A DNA stretch of 64,000 nt, taken from assembly GCF_003056345.1 (NCBI RefSeq), contig NZ_PYWB01000002.1, positions 124,001-188,000 on the forward strand. The letters are read 5' to 3'. Below the pieces are notes generated by a model, which saw nothing but the letters and a program-made list of their open reading frames with translations, was not told where the DNA came from and ran no database searches. Shown here piece by piece: positions 8,546 through 17,813 of the stretch (position 1 is its first letter; each line of letters starts with the position of its first letter). The DNA is from Devosia submarina. Lineage in GTDB: Bacteria; Pseudomonadota; Alphaproteobacteria; Rhizobiales; Devosiaceae. The position numbers and the translations under genes are program-made.

Positions 8546-8557
8546 CTAACATGTCAG

Positions 8558-9481
8558 TTACGGCTTGACCATGATCCTGATCCGGTTGCCCGAAGGATCC
8601 TGCGTATCAAAGCCATTCTCGAGCGGTTCGATTGGCGCTTGAGCCTTCGTCAGTCGCTCGCGAACGCCATCCAGGGCGGTCGCATCGGGCACTACGATGG
8701 TGAACCAGCGCAGCCCTGCGGCACCTGAGGGGGGCAGGCTTGCTTGTGAACCGGACCAGATGTTGAACGCCAGCGTGTGCGGCATGTAATCGAGCCCCAC
8801 ATCGCCCATGCCAAAGGAATGGATCAGCATGAACCCCGCAAAGCCGAGGACATCACGATAGAAATCCATCGCTTCGTTGAGTTTCCGCACATGCACATGC
8901 ACGTGCCCGATCCGCGTGCCCTCGAGCATGCGCGGCTCAAGGACGGGGGACGGTCCCAGTTCTGCCAGCAAGCCATCAAGGTCGATCGGATCGCGCCCGG
9001 AATGCGGCCGTCCATCGGCCGTCACGGCATAGCTTTCGCCCTTGTCCGGATCACCCAGCGTGCCGCGCCAGGGCGTTTCAAATGTGATCTCGATGCCATT
9101 GCCATCCAGATCCCAGAGGTAAATGGCTTCGCTCACCAGATGGTCGGTCGGGGAAATGCGCACATTGCGCTGCAAAGCCCGAACGGCCAGTTGCGCCAGG
9201 GCCGCGCGGGTCGGCACATGGAGCGCCACATGGTAGAGCCCGATCGTGCGCGGCACGGATGGCTGCGTGGCGCCGGTCTCGAGCACAAGCAGCGGCTTGT
9301 CCGCCACCCCGAGCGTCAGCACATTGCCGGCTTCCGCCAGGATATCGAGCCCCGCGACGTCCTGCCATATGGCAAGCGCCTTGGCGCGGTCGGTTACGGC
9401 AAGATGCACCGGTCCCAGCGTCGTGGTCAGCGGCAGGATGGGCTCGGAGCGAACATTGGTCTGCACGGATGCATCAATCAC
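8558..9481 (-). CDS. VOC (glyoxalase/extradiol dioxygenase) family protein, CatE-like
   Basis: This two-module vicinal-oxygen-chelate protein of 307 residues has the length and layout of type I extradiol ring-cleavage dioxygenases such as Bacillus CatE. Module one (about residues 17-135) contains GPVHLAV and LYHVALHVP. Module two contains IGHVHVHV, FYRDVLGF and a C-terminal DPSGNRIRI. Metal ligands are probably the His in GHVHVHV, a central His and a Glu/Asp, which I cannot assign securely. The start is GTG 9481 with AAGGAGGTCATC directly upstream. It is the first gene of the operon with the dehydrogenase and DUF924. Whether it cleaves a catechol is unproven. Confidence 0.8.
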   Translation of the reverse strand: MIDASVQTNVRSEPILPLTTTLGPVHLAVTDRAKALAIWQDVAGLDILAEAGNVLTLGVADKPLLVLETGATQPSVPRTIGLYHVALHVPTRAALAQLAVRALQRNVRISPTDHLVSEAIYLWDLDGNGIEITFETPWRGTLGDPDKGESYAVTADGRPHSGRDPIDLDGLLAELGPSPVLEPRMLEGTRIGHVHVHVRKLNEAMDFYRDVLGFAGFMLIHSFGMGDVGLDYMPHTLAFNIWSGSQASLPPSGAAGLRWFTIVVPDATALDGVRERLTKAQAPIEPLENGFDTQDPSGNRIRIMVKP

Positions 9482-9617
9482 GATGACCTCCTTTTGTGTG
9501 TGACCCAGATATAATCCTCACCCGTCGGTCACACCATCGAGCCAATGGCGAAGGCATCGTTCGCTAAAGCCGGGGCAATACTTTTGGTTTGTTTGCACCG
9601 GAGCCCTCCACACCCCC

Positions 9618-9750
9618 GATGTCATCCCGGGCTCGACCTGGGATCCATCTCGAGATCACTGAACAGCCGCAAGGTAGCCAGCTCGCTACACAATCAATAA
9701 TGCGGCGTCATCTCAGGATGGGCCCCGGGTCGAGCCCGGGGTGACATCGA
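9618..9750. repeat. Palindromic repeat, family B
   Basis: GATGTCATCCCGGGCTCGAC at 9618 is matched inversely by CCCCGGGTCGAGCCCGGGGTGAC ending near 9746. The 350-base gap around it (9482-9831) shows no gene. Confidence 0.8.
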
Positions 9751-9791
9751 AAATGCGGCACAGTCGGCGGCGTAGCACCGAGCAGTCCCTC

Positions 9792-9813
9792 CCTCCCCCT
9801 CGTGAGGGGGAGG
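9792..9813. repeat. Short perfect palindrome, CCTCCCCCTC-GT-GAGGGGGAGG
   Basis: The 10-base arms are separated by two bases, just downstream of the ABC exporter stop. No T-run follows on either strand, so it is listed as a repeat rather than a terminator. Confidence 0.6.
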
Positions 9814-9831
9814 AAAGGTGGGGGTCTCGCC

Positions 9832-11637
9832 CTAAGCCACCAACCCCTTGGTCAGCTCCAGCGCCTGCCGTTCGAACAGTCGCCGGTAGATCCCGCCCTG
9901 GAGCCGGATCAGAGCATTGTGGTCGCCCTCTTCCACGATCCGGCCCTTGTCGAACACCAGAAGCCGGTCCAGCGCGACAACCGTCGACAGCCGGTGTGCG
10001 ATCACCAGCGTCGTGCGCCCCACCATCAACCGTTCCATCGCCTGCTGGATCTGCACTTCGCTTTCGCTATCAAGGCTCGAGGTCGCTTCATCCAGGATCA
10101 AGACGCGCGCATCGGCCAAAAACGCCCGGGCAATGGCCACGCGCTGCCGCTCGCCGCCCGAAAGCTTGACGCCGCGCTCGCCCACCATGGTTTCATAGCC
10201 CTTGGGCAAACCAGCGATAAAATCATGCGCATTGGCCTGCCGTGCCGCCTCCTCGATCTCGGCGCGTGATGCGCCGGGGCGGGCATAGGCGATGTTTTCG
10301 GCAAGCGTCCGGTGAAACAGGATCGGCTCCTGCTGCACAATGGCGATCTGCGCACGCAGGCTCGATTGCTGCACATCGGCAATGTTCTGACCATCGATGA
10401 TAATCGCACCATCGTTGATGTCGTAGAGCCGCTGGATCAGCTTGACGAAGGTCGTCTTGCCCGAACCCGAATGCCCCACCAGCCCCACGCGCTCGCCTGG
10501 CGCGATCCGGACCGAAAAGTCCCGGTAGAGCGGGCTTTCATGCGAACCATACTGGAAGGTCACGTGGTCGAACGCGATGGCGCCCTCCTTGATGCGGATC
10601 GGCTTGGCACCCGGCTTGTCCTGAATGCCATAGGGCTGCCGGTCGAGCTCCACCAGCTCTTCCATGTCGTTGACCGAGCGCTGCAGATTGCGGATGTGCT
10701 GGCCCACATCGCGCAGATGGCCCTGCAACACAAAGAACATGGTGAGCACGAAGGTGATGTCGCCCGGCGTCGCGGCACCCGCACGCCACAGCAGCAGCGC
10801 CGTCCCAAGGATCGCCGCCTGCATCAGGGCCATCATCAGGCCCTGCGCACCGCCATTAAGCGTGCCGCGCTGCCAGACCCGCCGCGTCCGCTTGCGCCAC
10901 TTGCCCACGACGTGCTCGAGGATGGACTCCTCGCGCGTTTCAGCGCCAAAGGCCTTGACCACGGCATTGCAGCTCACCGCATCGGCCAGCGCCCCGCCCA
11001 TTTTGGTGTCCCATGTATTGGCTAGTGCGCCGGCAGGCGCGACAAAGGCCATGGAGAGCCAGGCCGTCACACCCACATAGATCAGCGATCCCAACCCAAC
11101 CACGAGGCCCATGACCGGCCAGGCCAGGCCCAGGATCACCGTTGCGCCCACCAGCATGACGAGCGAGGGCAAAAGCGCGATCAGCAGCGTGTCGTTGAGC
11201 AGGTCGAGCGCGCTCGAGCCGCGCGTGATCTTGCGCACGGTGGATCCAGCAAAGCTATTGGCGTGCCAATCGGTTGAAAAGCGCTGCACGCGCTGGAAAG
11301 CGGTGCTGATCACGTCGTTCATGATCTGGAGCGTGAAGGTGATCAGATTAAAGAACACGAACTGACGCAGCACGACGGCGCTTACATAAAGCGCGACCAT
11401 GGTCAGGAAGGCGGTAATTGCCGGCGCCCAGAACGCGTCGTCCGAGCCGCTGCCGGATGCCACAGCATCCACCAGCCGTCCGGCAAAGATCGGGCTGAGT
11501 GCATCGGCCAGCGTTGCCGCCAGCACAAGCAGGCCGATCAGCGTGGCGCGCCAGGGTTGCCTGGCCCAGTGGCGAAAGGTGAAGCCGAGCACCTTGGCAA
11601 AGGCGTCGGCACGAAACAGTGTCTTGAAGCGACTCAT
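9832..11637 (-). CDS. ABC exporter half-transporter (permease fused to ATPase)
   Basis: The 601-residue protein has an N-terminal six-helix exporter domain and a C-terminal nucleotide-binding domain. The ATPase motifs are intact: Walker A GHSGSGKTTF, signature LSGGERQRVAIARAF, Walker B LILDEATSSLD and the H-loop in VIAHRLSTV. Such half-transporters work as dimers at the inner membrane, exporting lipids, drugs or peptides. The substrate cannot be read. The start is ATG 11637 (MSRFKT); the in-frame upstream extension has no homologous look. It is alone, flanked on both sides by repeat-filled gaps. Confidence 0.9.
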   Translation of the reverse strand: MSRFKTLFRADAFAKVLGFTFRHWARQPWRATLIGLLVLAATLADALSPIFAGRLVDAVASGSGSDDAFWAPAITAFLTMVALYVSAVVLRQFVFFNLITFTLQIMNDVISTAFQRVQRFSTDWHANSFAGSTVRKITRGSSALDLLNDTLLIALLPSLVMLVGATVILGLAWPVMGLVVGLGSLIYVGVTAWLSMAFVAPAGALANTWDTKMGGALADAVSCNAVVKAFGAETREESILEHVVGKWRKRTRRVWQRGTLNGGAQGLMMALMQAAILGTALLLWRAGAATPGDITFVLTMFFVLQGHLRDVGQHIRNLQRSVNDMEELVELDRQPYGIQDKPGAKPIRIKEGAIAFDHVTFQYGSHESPLYRDFSVRIAPGERVGLVGHSGSGKTTFVKLIQRLYDINDGAIIIDGQNIADVQQSSLRAQIAIVQQEPILFHRTLAENIAYARPGASRAEIEEAARQANAHDFIAGLPKGYETMVGERGVKLSGGERQRVAIARAFLADARVLILDEATSSLDSESEVQIQQAMERLMVGRTTLVIAHRLSTVVALDRLLVFDKGRIVEEGDHNALIRLQGGIYRRLFERQALELTKGLVA

Positions 11638-12017
11638 GTAGCCTAGCCCGATCCCGTTTTCCGGCGATCGGTCCTCGCGTGAGGGGAAATGGAGGCACAG
11701 CCGCAACGGAATCGGCGAAAAAGCTGTTCCGTCGGATCTGGTGGGCTGTGGTGGAAAACCGCTGCGGCGCCCCGAAGGCGGGCCGCGAGGGGCGAAAACC
11801 TAAGCTCGGTTTTTACCCATGTTGGGAAGCTCGACGAATGCTGCCATACAACGCCTCCCTTGCTGGTCATCTCAGGCGGTAGACGGTTTGTAGCCAAACC
11901 GTTTGCACTTGCCAAGCCCGCTGTTGGACGCCCTCGTGCGTTTATTCATGGCGCCACCCCGCTCGGATCAAGTCCGAGGGAGGCGATTGTGGCTGGACAC
12001 AAATTTCTCCCACCCTC
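11638..12017. other. Intergenic stretch without a supported gene
   Basis: About 380 bases upstream of the ABC exporter, probably holding its promoter. Several open frames cross it but none shows family features or a good start. A family B repeat array begins at 12018. Confidence 0.5.
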
Positions 12018-12264
12018 GATGTCATCCCGGGCTCGACCCGGGATCCATCCTGAGATTTCTCCCCAGCCGCAAGGTGTGTCGTCCGCGTGGGCCAACCCCA
12101 ACACCTCAGGCTGGACCCCGGCTCAAGGCCGGGGTGACACCGAGTTTAGTCTCGCAATGTTGCCCCACCCTCCCCGATCGTCACCCTTGGGCTCGACCCA
12201 AGGGCACTTCACTTAACGAACCACCCGCAAGTACAGAGCCCTCGGGTCAAGCCCGAGGGTGACG
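12018..12264. repeat. Tandem pair of family B palindromic repeats
   Basis: Copy one spans 12018-12140 (CATCCCGGGCTCGACCCGGGATCC type, then GACCCCGGCTCAAGGCCGGGG). Copy two spans 12176-12264 (GTCACCCTTGGGCTCGACCC, then CCCTCGGGTCAAGCCCGAGGGTGAC). Copy two has changed bases with matching changes in its opposite arm, which argues that the hairpin is kept. Confidence 0.8.
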
Positions 12265-12295
12265 TCTGGTGTGTGTGATTGATTGCAGATCACCC

Positions 12296-13177
12296 TCACG
12301 GCGCAAATACCCTCACCGCGCCCGGCATTATCCGAAAATGCGCCGGCGTCTGGGTTACAATATCCCCGTCCGTATTGATCGCCTTGGGCTCTCGCGTCCG
12401 GATATCGAACTCCGTGCTCTTGGCCGTGCGCACTTCGTCCCAGGCCCCATGCTGCCCGCGCCGAAACGCACCAAGCATCAAGCCAAACTTCCAGACGTTT
12501 TTGAGTTCCAGGCTATAAAGATCGAGATGGGCATCATCGATGCTGGCGTTCTCATGGATCACCGTTCCCCCACCATAATGAACGCCATTGCCCACCGCGA
12601 TCTGCAATGTCCGCACCGTCACCGTCCCCGCATCGCTGACGATCTCGGCGCGAAACGGCCTCGCGGCCGCAACGACGCGCATAGCGGCGAGGGCATAGCC
12701 GAGCTTGCCCCAACGTCGCTTGGCTTCCCGCGTCAGCCCGCGCGCCAGATCGGCGCTCAGTCCAAGGCTCGCCACATTGAAAAAGGGATGGCCATTCACC
12801 TCCCCCAGATCGATCCGCCGCTGCTTGCCGGCTAGAATAATATCGGCTGCCCCAAGCAGATCATCGGGAATGCCGAGCGTGCGCGCCAGATCGTTGGCCG
12901 TGCCCAGGGGGATAACCCCCATGGGCAGTCCCGTTTCCAGAACACCCCTGGCCGCGGAATTGATGGTGCCATCGCCGCCGCAAACGATCACCAGATCCGC
13001 CTCGTGGCGCCGTCGCGCGATATCAGCGGAAACCTCATCGGGCGTGTGAAAACGCTCCACCACCACATGGATCCCGCCCGCCTCCAGCCGCTTGATCACT
13101 GGCTCTAGCGCTTCGGTGCCCCGGCGCGCATTGGGGTTGACCAGCATCAGGCCACGTCGCTTGCTCGGCATGCTCAT
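12296..13177 (-). CDS. Diacylglycerol kinase-family lipid kinase (YegS/BmrU-like)
   Basis: The 293-residue protein belongs to the DAGK_cat/YegS family that phosphorylates diacylglycerol, sphingoid or phosphatidylglycerol-type lipids. The family signature VIVCGGDGTINSAARG (about residues 62-77), the following GVIPLGTANDLARTLGIP, and the C-terminal GDIVTQTPAHFRI segment are all present. The start is ATG 13177 (MSMPSKRR), with a second ATG two codons later. It stands alone, divergent from the M29 peptidase. Lipid substrate is not predictable from sequence. Confidence 0.88.
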   Translation of the reverse strand: MSMPSKRRGLMLVNPNARRGTEALEPVIKRLEAGGIHVVVERFHTPDEVSADIARRRHEADLVIVCGGDGTINSAARGVLETGLPMGVIPLGTANDLARTLGIPDDLLGAADIILAGKQRRIDLGEVNGHPFFNVASLGLSADLARGLTREAKRRWGKLGYALAAMRVVAAARPFRAEIVSDAGTVTVRTLQIAVGNGVHYGGGTVIHENASIDDAHLDLYSLELKNVWKFGLMLGAFRRGQHGAWDEVRTAKSTEFDIRTREPKAINTDGDIVTQTPAHFRIMPGAVRVFAP

Positions 13178-13358
13178 GGAATTGCTTCAACTCCGCTCCA
13201 GGCGCTGTAGATGGATCGCGCTGGGCATGGCGGCAAGACGGACCAACATTACCATTTGGTAGCCTGGTGCCCGCCGCATATTTTTTGTGGGACGGCTGAC
13301 AATAGTCGCAAAGCAAGTTTAGGTTCCGCCGAAGCGATTCAAACCCAAGGTTTATCTC

Positions 13359-14597
13359 ATGACCAATTCCCTCATCGATCCTGTGAAGCTCGACAAGCTC
13401 GCCGAAGTGGCGATCAAGGTGGGCCTCCAGCTGGCCGAAGGGCAGGATCTGGTGATGACCGCGCCGATGACGGCAGCGCCCCTGGTGCGCCGCATCACCG
13501 AACACGCCTACAAGGCCGGCGCGGGCCTGGTCACCACGATTTATTCGGACGAGGAAACCACTCTTGCCCGCTACAAATACGCCAATGAGGCAAGCTTCGA
13601 CAAAGCGGCAGGCTGGCTTTATTCGGGCATGGCCGAAGCCTTCCGCAACAATGCCGCGCGCCTTGCGATTTCGGGCGACAATCCCATGATGCTGGCCGGC
13701 CAGGACCCTGAAAAGACCTCGCGCGCCATGCGCGCCAATTCGGCGGCCTACAAGCCGGCGCTGCAGCTGATCACGGGTTTCGACATCAACTGGAACATCG
13801 TGTCCTACCCAACCCCCGCCTGGGCCAAGCTCGTCTTCCCCAATGACAGCGAGGACGTTGCCGTGGGCAAGCTGGCCGACGCCATCTTCAAGGCCTCGCG
13901 CGTCGACCAGGAGGATCCGATCGCGGCCTGGAAGGAGCACAATGCAAACCTCAAGGCGCGCTGGACCTGGCTCAATGGCAAGTCTTTCTCGGCGCTCCAT
14001 TATACCGGGCCCGGCACGGACCTCACCGTCGGCCTTGCCGATGGGCATCGCTGGAAGGGCGGCGCTTCGGAAGCCAAGAACGGCATCACCTGCAATCCCA
14101 ATATTCCGACGGAAGAAGTGTTCACCACGCCGCATCGCATGCGCGTCGATGGTTATGTCGCCGCCACCAAGCCCCTCTCGCATAATGGCGCCTTGATCGA
14201 GGACATGCAGGCCCGCTTCGAAGGTGGTCGCCTTGTGGAGCTCAAGGCGTCCAAGGGCCAGGACATCTTCAACAAGGTGCTCGACACAGACGAAGGCGCC
14301 CGGCGCCTGGGCGAAGTCGCCCTTGTGCCCCATTCCTCGCCGATTTCGGCTTCCGGCATCTTGTTCTTCAACACACTCTACGATGAAAACGCGTCCTGCC
14401 ATATTGCGCAGGGCCAGTGCTATTCGGACTGCTTTGTGGGCGGTAAGGATTTGACGCAGGAGCAGATCAACGCCCAGGGCGGCAACAGCTCCAACATCCA
14501 CATCGACTGGATGATCGGCTCGGACAAGATCGATATTGACGGCGTTCACGCCGATGGCTCGACCGAGCCGGTGATGCGCGGGGGCGAATGGGCCTAG
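13359..14597 (+). CDS. Aminopeptidase, M29 family (AmpS/PepS type)
   Basis: The 412-residue metallo-aminopeptidase is of the thermophilic aminopeptidase family M29, which removes N-terminal residues using two metal ions. Conserved blocks visible are EGQDLVMTAPM near the N-terminus, FTTPHRMRVDGYV in the middle, the SFDKAAGWLY region, and the C-terminal NSSNIHIDWMIGS with metal-binding His and Asp. Length is normal for the family. AAGG lies ten bases before ATG 13359. The stop codon overlaps the start of the YdcF-like gene by ten bases, so the two are translationally coupled. Confidence 0.92.
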   Translation: MTNSLIDPVKLDKLAEVAIKVGLQLAEGQDLVMTAPMTAAPLVRRITEHAYKAGAGLVTTIYSDEETTLARYKYANEASFDKAAGWLYSGMAEAFRNNAARLAISGDNPMMLAGQDPEKTSRAMRANSAAYKPALQLITGFDINWNIVSYPTPAWAKLVFPNDSEDVAVGKLADAIFKASRVDQEDPIAAWKEHNANLKARWTWLNGKSFSALHYTGPGTDLTVGLADGHRWKGGASEAKNGITCNPNIPTEEVFTTPHRMRVDGYVAATKPLSHNGALIEDMQARFEGGRLVELKASKGQDIFNKVLDTDEGARRLGEVALVPHSSPISASGILFFNTLYDENASCHIAQGQCYSDCFVGGKDLTQEQINAQGGNSSNIHIDWMIGSDKIDIDGVHADGSTEPVMRGGEWA

Positions 14598-15181
14598 CGC
14601 GCCGCTCCTACCGCGCCATTCTTGCCCTGACGCTTGCAGCGGTGCTGCTGTGCGCAGGCCTGGCCTGGGATATCTGGCGCTTTGCCGGCTATTCCGCGCC
14701 AGGCCCTGCGGGCGCAGCATTGGTGCTGGGTGCGGCGGTGCTAGGGGACGAGCCCAGCCCCGTCCTGATCGAGCGGTTGCGCCACGCCGAGCAACTCTAT
14801 CGCGCCGGCAATGTCGGCAAGATCGTCGTCACCGGTGGCCTCAGCCCCGAGGATGACCTCACCGAAGCCGAAGCCAGCCGCAATTGGCTTCAGGCCGAGG
14901 GCATCCCCGAGACGGACATCGTGCTTGAGGATCGCTCGCGCACGACCTTTGAGAATTTTGCGCTCGCCAAGCCGATCCTGGAACAGGCTGGTATTGAAGA
15001 TGTGCTGATCGTTTCGGACCCTCTGCACATGCGCCGGGCCAAGCTCATCGCTGACCGCACCGGCATAACAGCGGACACCTCCCCTACCCGCACCAGCCTT
15101 TATCGCTCCTGGGATACGGTGCTCCCGTTTCTCGCCCGGGAGGTCTGGTTCATGGGCCAATATCTCCTGTTTGGCCTTTAG
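14588..15181 (+). CDS. YdcF/ElyC-family (DUF218) membrane-anchored protein
   Basis: The 197-residue protein has one N-terminal hydrophobic segment (about residues 9-25) followed by a DUF218 domain: ALVLGAAVLGDEPSP, KIVVTGGLSPEDDLTEAEAS, and RTTFENFALAK with VLIVSDPLHMRRAKLIA. DUF218 proteins such as SanA, ElyC and YdcF are linked to envelope integrity, but the reaction is not known. GGGGGCG precedes the ATG, which lies inside the 3' end of the M29 peptidase gene. Confidence 0.85.
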   Translation: MGLARRSYRAILALTLAAVLLCAGLAWDIWRFAGYSAPGPAGAALVLGAAVLGDEPSPVLIERLRHAEQLYRAGNVGKIVVTGGLSPEDDLTEAEASRNWLQAEGIPETDIVLEDRSRTTFENFALAKPILEQAGIEDVLIVSDPLHMRRAKLIADRTGITADTSPTRTSLYRSWDTVLPFLAREVWFMGQYLLFGL

Positions 15182-15459
15182 GCGCTTTCACCAGCTGTCA
15201 CACTCAAGGGGAACAGTCTGCTAACCTTTTCGAGCGTGATGCTACACCGTGCGGCGGACCCAAACCCTTGGCAAAAGCCGGTTTGCCGCTTCCTTTTAGC
15301 ATCAAGGCACGGAAATAAGCCTTGGGGCAGCGGGGGCAAATCGAAAACCCGCCAAACTTCTCCACCAAGATGCCCGGCAGGCTATAAGCTTTGGGCAAGG
15401 TTCGAGTCGGACAAAAAAGCGGAAGGGTTTTTCTGTCCTCCGAGGAAAACGGGAATAAC

Positions 15460-16284
15460 ATGAGCATCTCAGCCGATCGTATCGCCGTCTCCACCTGGTC
15501 GCTGCACCGCCTCCTGGGCACCACCTATCCGCATGATCTGTCCACTCACGAAGTGGGACCCATGCAGGAGACCTTTGGCGAAGGCAGCGAATCCCTCCTT
15601 GGCCTCCCATCTGTCCTTGCCAACCACGGCTACCATCGGCTCGAGATTGTCTCCTTTCACATGCGCAGCCGGGATCCCATCTATCTTGGCGAACTGCGCG
15701 ACCAGCTGCGCATGGCCAAGGTGCGCCTGCAGACGCTCCTGATCGATGCCGGCGACATAACCGATCCTGTCCATGGCGCGCGCGACCAGCGCTGGATTGC
15801 TGGTTGGATCGAAACCGCCAATGAGCTGGGTGCCGAAAACGCGCGCATCATTGCCGGCAAGCAGTTGCCGACACCCGAAGCGCTGGAACGATCAGTCACG
15901 GCCCTGCGGCAGCTGGCGGATGGTAATAGCGGCTCGTCCGTTCGTCTGGTGACGGAAAACTGGTTCGACCTCTTGTCCGAACCCGCGCATGTCAATTATG
16001 TGCTCGATCGCCTTGAGGGCCGCATCGGGCTTCTTGGCGATTTCGGCAATTGGCGCGGACCCGATAAGTACAGCAATCTCGAGGCGATCTTTGGCCGCGC
16101 CGAACTCTGCCACGCCAAGGCGAGCTTCACAGATGGCGAGCTGGACACAACCGATTACGCCCAATGCGTGAGTTTGGCCGAGTCGGCAGGCTATACCGGT
16201 CCCTATACGCTGATCTTCGACAATGACACGCCCAGCGAATGGCATGGGCTTGCCGCCGAGCGCGATTTCATCCTGTCCCACTAG
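15460..16284 (+). CDS. Sugar phosphate isomerase/epimerase-like TIM-barrel protein
   Basis: The 274-residue protein looks like an AP endonuclease 2/xylose isomerase-like TIM barrel: ISADRIAVSTWSLHRLLG at the start, HGYHRLEIVSFHM, LIDAGDITDP, ENAR-IIAGKQLP, VRLVTENWFDL, IGLLGDFGNWRG and YTLIFDN. Metal-binding Glu, Asp and His candidates are E in TENW, D in LGDFG and H in CHAKA. The start is ATG 15460 after GAGGAAAACGGGAATA; upstream in-frame sequence is not protein-like. The upstream 278 bases hold no gene. Substrate is unknown. Confidence 0.78.
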   Translation: MSISADRIAVSTWSLHRLLGTTYPHDLSTHEVGPMQETFGEGSESLLGLPSVLANHGYHRLEIVSFHMRSRDPIYLGELRDQLRMAKVRLQTLLIDAGDITDPVHGARDQRWIAGWIETANELGAENARIIAGKQLPTPEALERSVTALRQLADGNSGSSVRLVTENWFDLLSEPAHVNYVLDRLEGRIGLLGDFGNWRGPDKYSNLEAIFGRAELCHAKASFTDGELDTTDYAQCVSLAESAGYTGPYTLIFDNDTPSEWHGLAAERDFILSH

Positions 16285-16296
16285 CGAGGGGCAGGC

Positions 16297-17712
16297 TTAC
16301 TCGATATTGGCCACCGGCACATTGTGGGGCATGCGGTTCCAGGCATCCAGCGCCGCGATCTTGTAGGCTTCAGCAAGGGTTGGATAGTTGAAGGCATTCT
16401 CGACGAAATAGTCGAGCGTGCCGCCCAGATTGAGCACGGCCTGCCCGATATGGATCAGCTCGGTCGCCCCCTCGCCAACAATGTGGACGCCCAGCAATTT
16501 GCGGGTCTCGAGCGAGAAGATCATCTTCATCATGCCGGACTCAAGGCCCATGATGTGACCGCGCGAGGTCTCCCGGAAACGGGCTATGCCGTTTTCATAG
16601 GGAATGCCCTGGTTGCGAACCTCCTGCTCGGTTAACCCGACTGTGGAGATCTCGGGGACGGCATAGATGCCATAGGGAAAGAACTGAGGTGCCGGCGGCA
16701 TGGGTGCGCCACAGGCATGCAGCGCCGCTATGCGGCCCTGTTCCATGGAGGTCGAGGCGAGCGATGGAAAGCCGATCACGTCGCCCGCCGCATAGATATT
16801 TCGCACATTGGTCTGGAAGGTCACCGGATCGACCTTGAGCCGGCCGCGATCGCTTGGAACAATCCCGCAATTTTCCAGGCCCAGCCCTTCGGTCGCGCCC
16901 GATCGCCCGGCGGCATAAAGCAGCATGTCTGTGCGGATGCGGCGGCCATCAGCCAGCGTCGATACGGCCCAGCCCTGCTCGTCCACCTCAACCTTTTCCA
17001 CCTTGGCGCCGAAGCGGATGGTCATGCCGCGCTGGCGCAGCTCGTGGGTGAATTCCTCCACGATCTCGCGATCGATGAAGTCCAGGATGGTCTCCTTGGG
17101 CTCGATGATCGTGACGGGCACGTCCAGCGCCGAAAAGATGGTGGCGTATTCGATCCCGATCACCCCAGCACCCACCACAGTCAGGCTGCGCGGCACACGC
17201 GGCTCGCTCACAAGGCTGTCGCTATCGAGCACCGAATGGTCGTTGAACGGAATATGGGGCGGCCGGTATGGCGTTGTGCCCACTGCAATCACGGCATGGT
17301 CGAACCCGAAAACGGTCTCGTCGCCATCATGGGCCGTTACGCAGACCCGGTTGGTGTCGAGAAACCGCGCCATGCCACCAAAGGTGCGCACGCCATTGCG
17401 CGCGAACTGGTGCTCCAGCACCTCGATCTCATGGTTCAGCGTCATGCGCAGCCGGGCGCCCAGATCCTTGCCCTCGATGTCCTTCTTGACCCGGTAGGAC
17501 AACCCATAGAAGCCGCGCTCACGCCAGCCGGACAGGTTCAGCACAGTTTCGCGCAGGGTCTTGGAGGGAATGGTTCCAGTATGGACGGACACGCCGCCCA
17601 GGCGCAGCCGGTTCTCGATGACCATCACCGACTTGCCCAGCTTTGCGCCCTGCACGGCGGCACGACGGCCCGCCGGGCCGCTGCCGATCACCAAAAGATC
17701 GAAATGTTCCAA
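16297..17712 (-). CDS. sthA: Soluble (Si-specific) pyridine nucleotide transhydrogenase
   Basis: The 471-residue flavoprotein of the disulfide-oxidoreductase superfamily transfers hydride between NADPH and NAD+. FAD-binding GSGPAGRRAA (residues 10-19), the NAD-binding VVGAGVIGIEYA, and the second FAD motif NIYAAGDVIGFPSLAS are visible. The redox-active site reads GGVSVHTGTIPSKTL: neither cysteine is present, which excludes lipoamide or glutathione reductase and fits SthA. The C-terminal dimer domain ends with a GVHIVGEGATELIHIGQ segment. It is convergent with the TIM-barrel gene (12-base gap). It has its own promoter region of about 100 bases shared with no other gene. Confidence 0.92.
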   Translation of the reverse strand: MEHFDLLVIGSGPAGRRAAVQGAKLGKSVMVIENRLRLGGVSVHTGTIPSKTLRETVLNLSGWRERGFYGLSYRVKKDIEGKDLGARLRMTLNHEIEVLEHQFARNGVRTFGGMARFLDTNRVCVTAHDGDETVFGFDHAVIAVGTTPYRPPHIPFNDHSVLDSDSLVSEPRVPRSLTVVGAGVIGIEYATIFSALDVPVTIIEPKETILDFIDREIVEEFTHELRQRGMTIRFGAKVEKVEVDEQGWAVSTLADGRRIRTDMLLYAAGRSGATEGLGLENCGIVPSDRGRLKVDPVTFQTNVRNIYAAGDVIGFPSLASTSMEQGRIAALHACGAPMPPAPQFFPYGIYAVPEISTVGLTEQEVRNQGIPYENGIARFRETSRGHIMGLESGMMKMIFSLETRKLLGVHIVGEGATELIHIGQAVLNLGGTLDYFVENAFNYPTLAEAYKIAALDAWNRMPHNVPVANIE

Positions 17713-17813
17713 GCTCTAAGCTCCCAATTCGGCATCAAAACGCCTGGCAAACAAGTGTGGCACCACCCTTGCGCGCCCGGCAATGGCGCGGGGGGCAACG
17801 CTGCCCTGCGGCC

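Noticed and set aside
11679..12262. Open frames upstream of the ABC exporter
   Set aside because: Run through repeat arrays; no recognisable domain and no supported start.
13035..14720. A 561-codon minus-strand frame over the M29 aminopeptidase
   Set aside because: Antisense shadow; the plus-strand peptidase has proper start, ribosome binding site and motifs.
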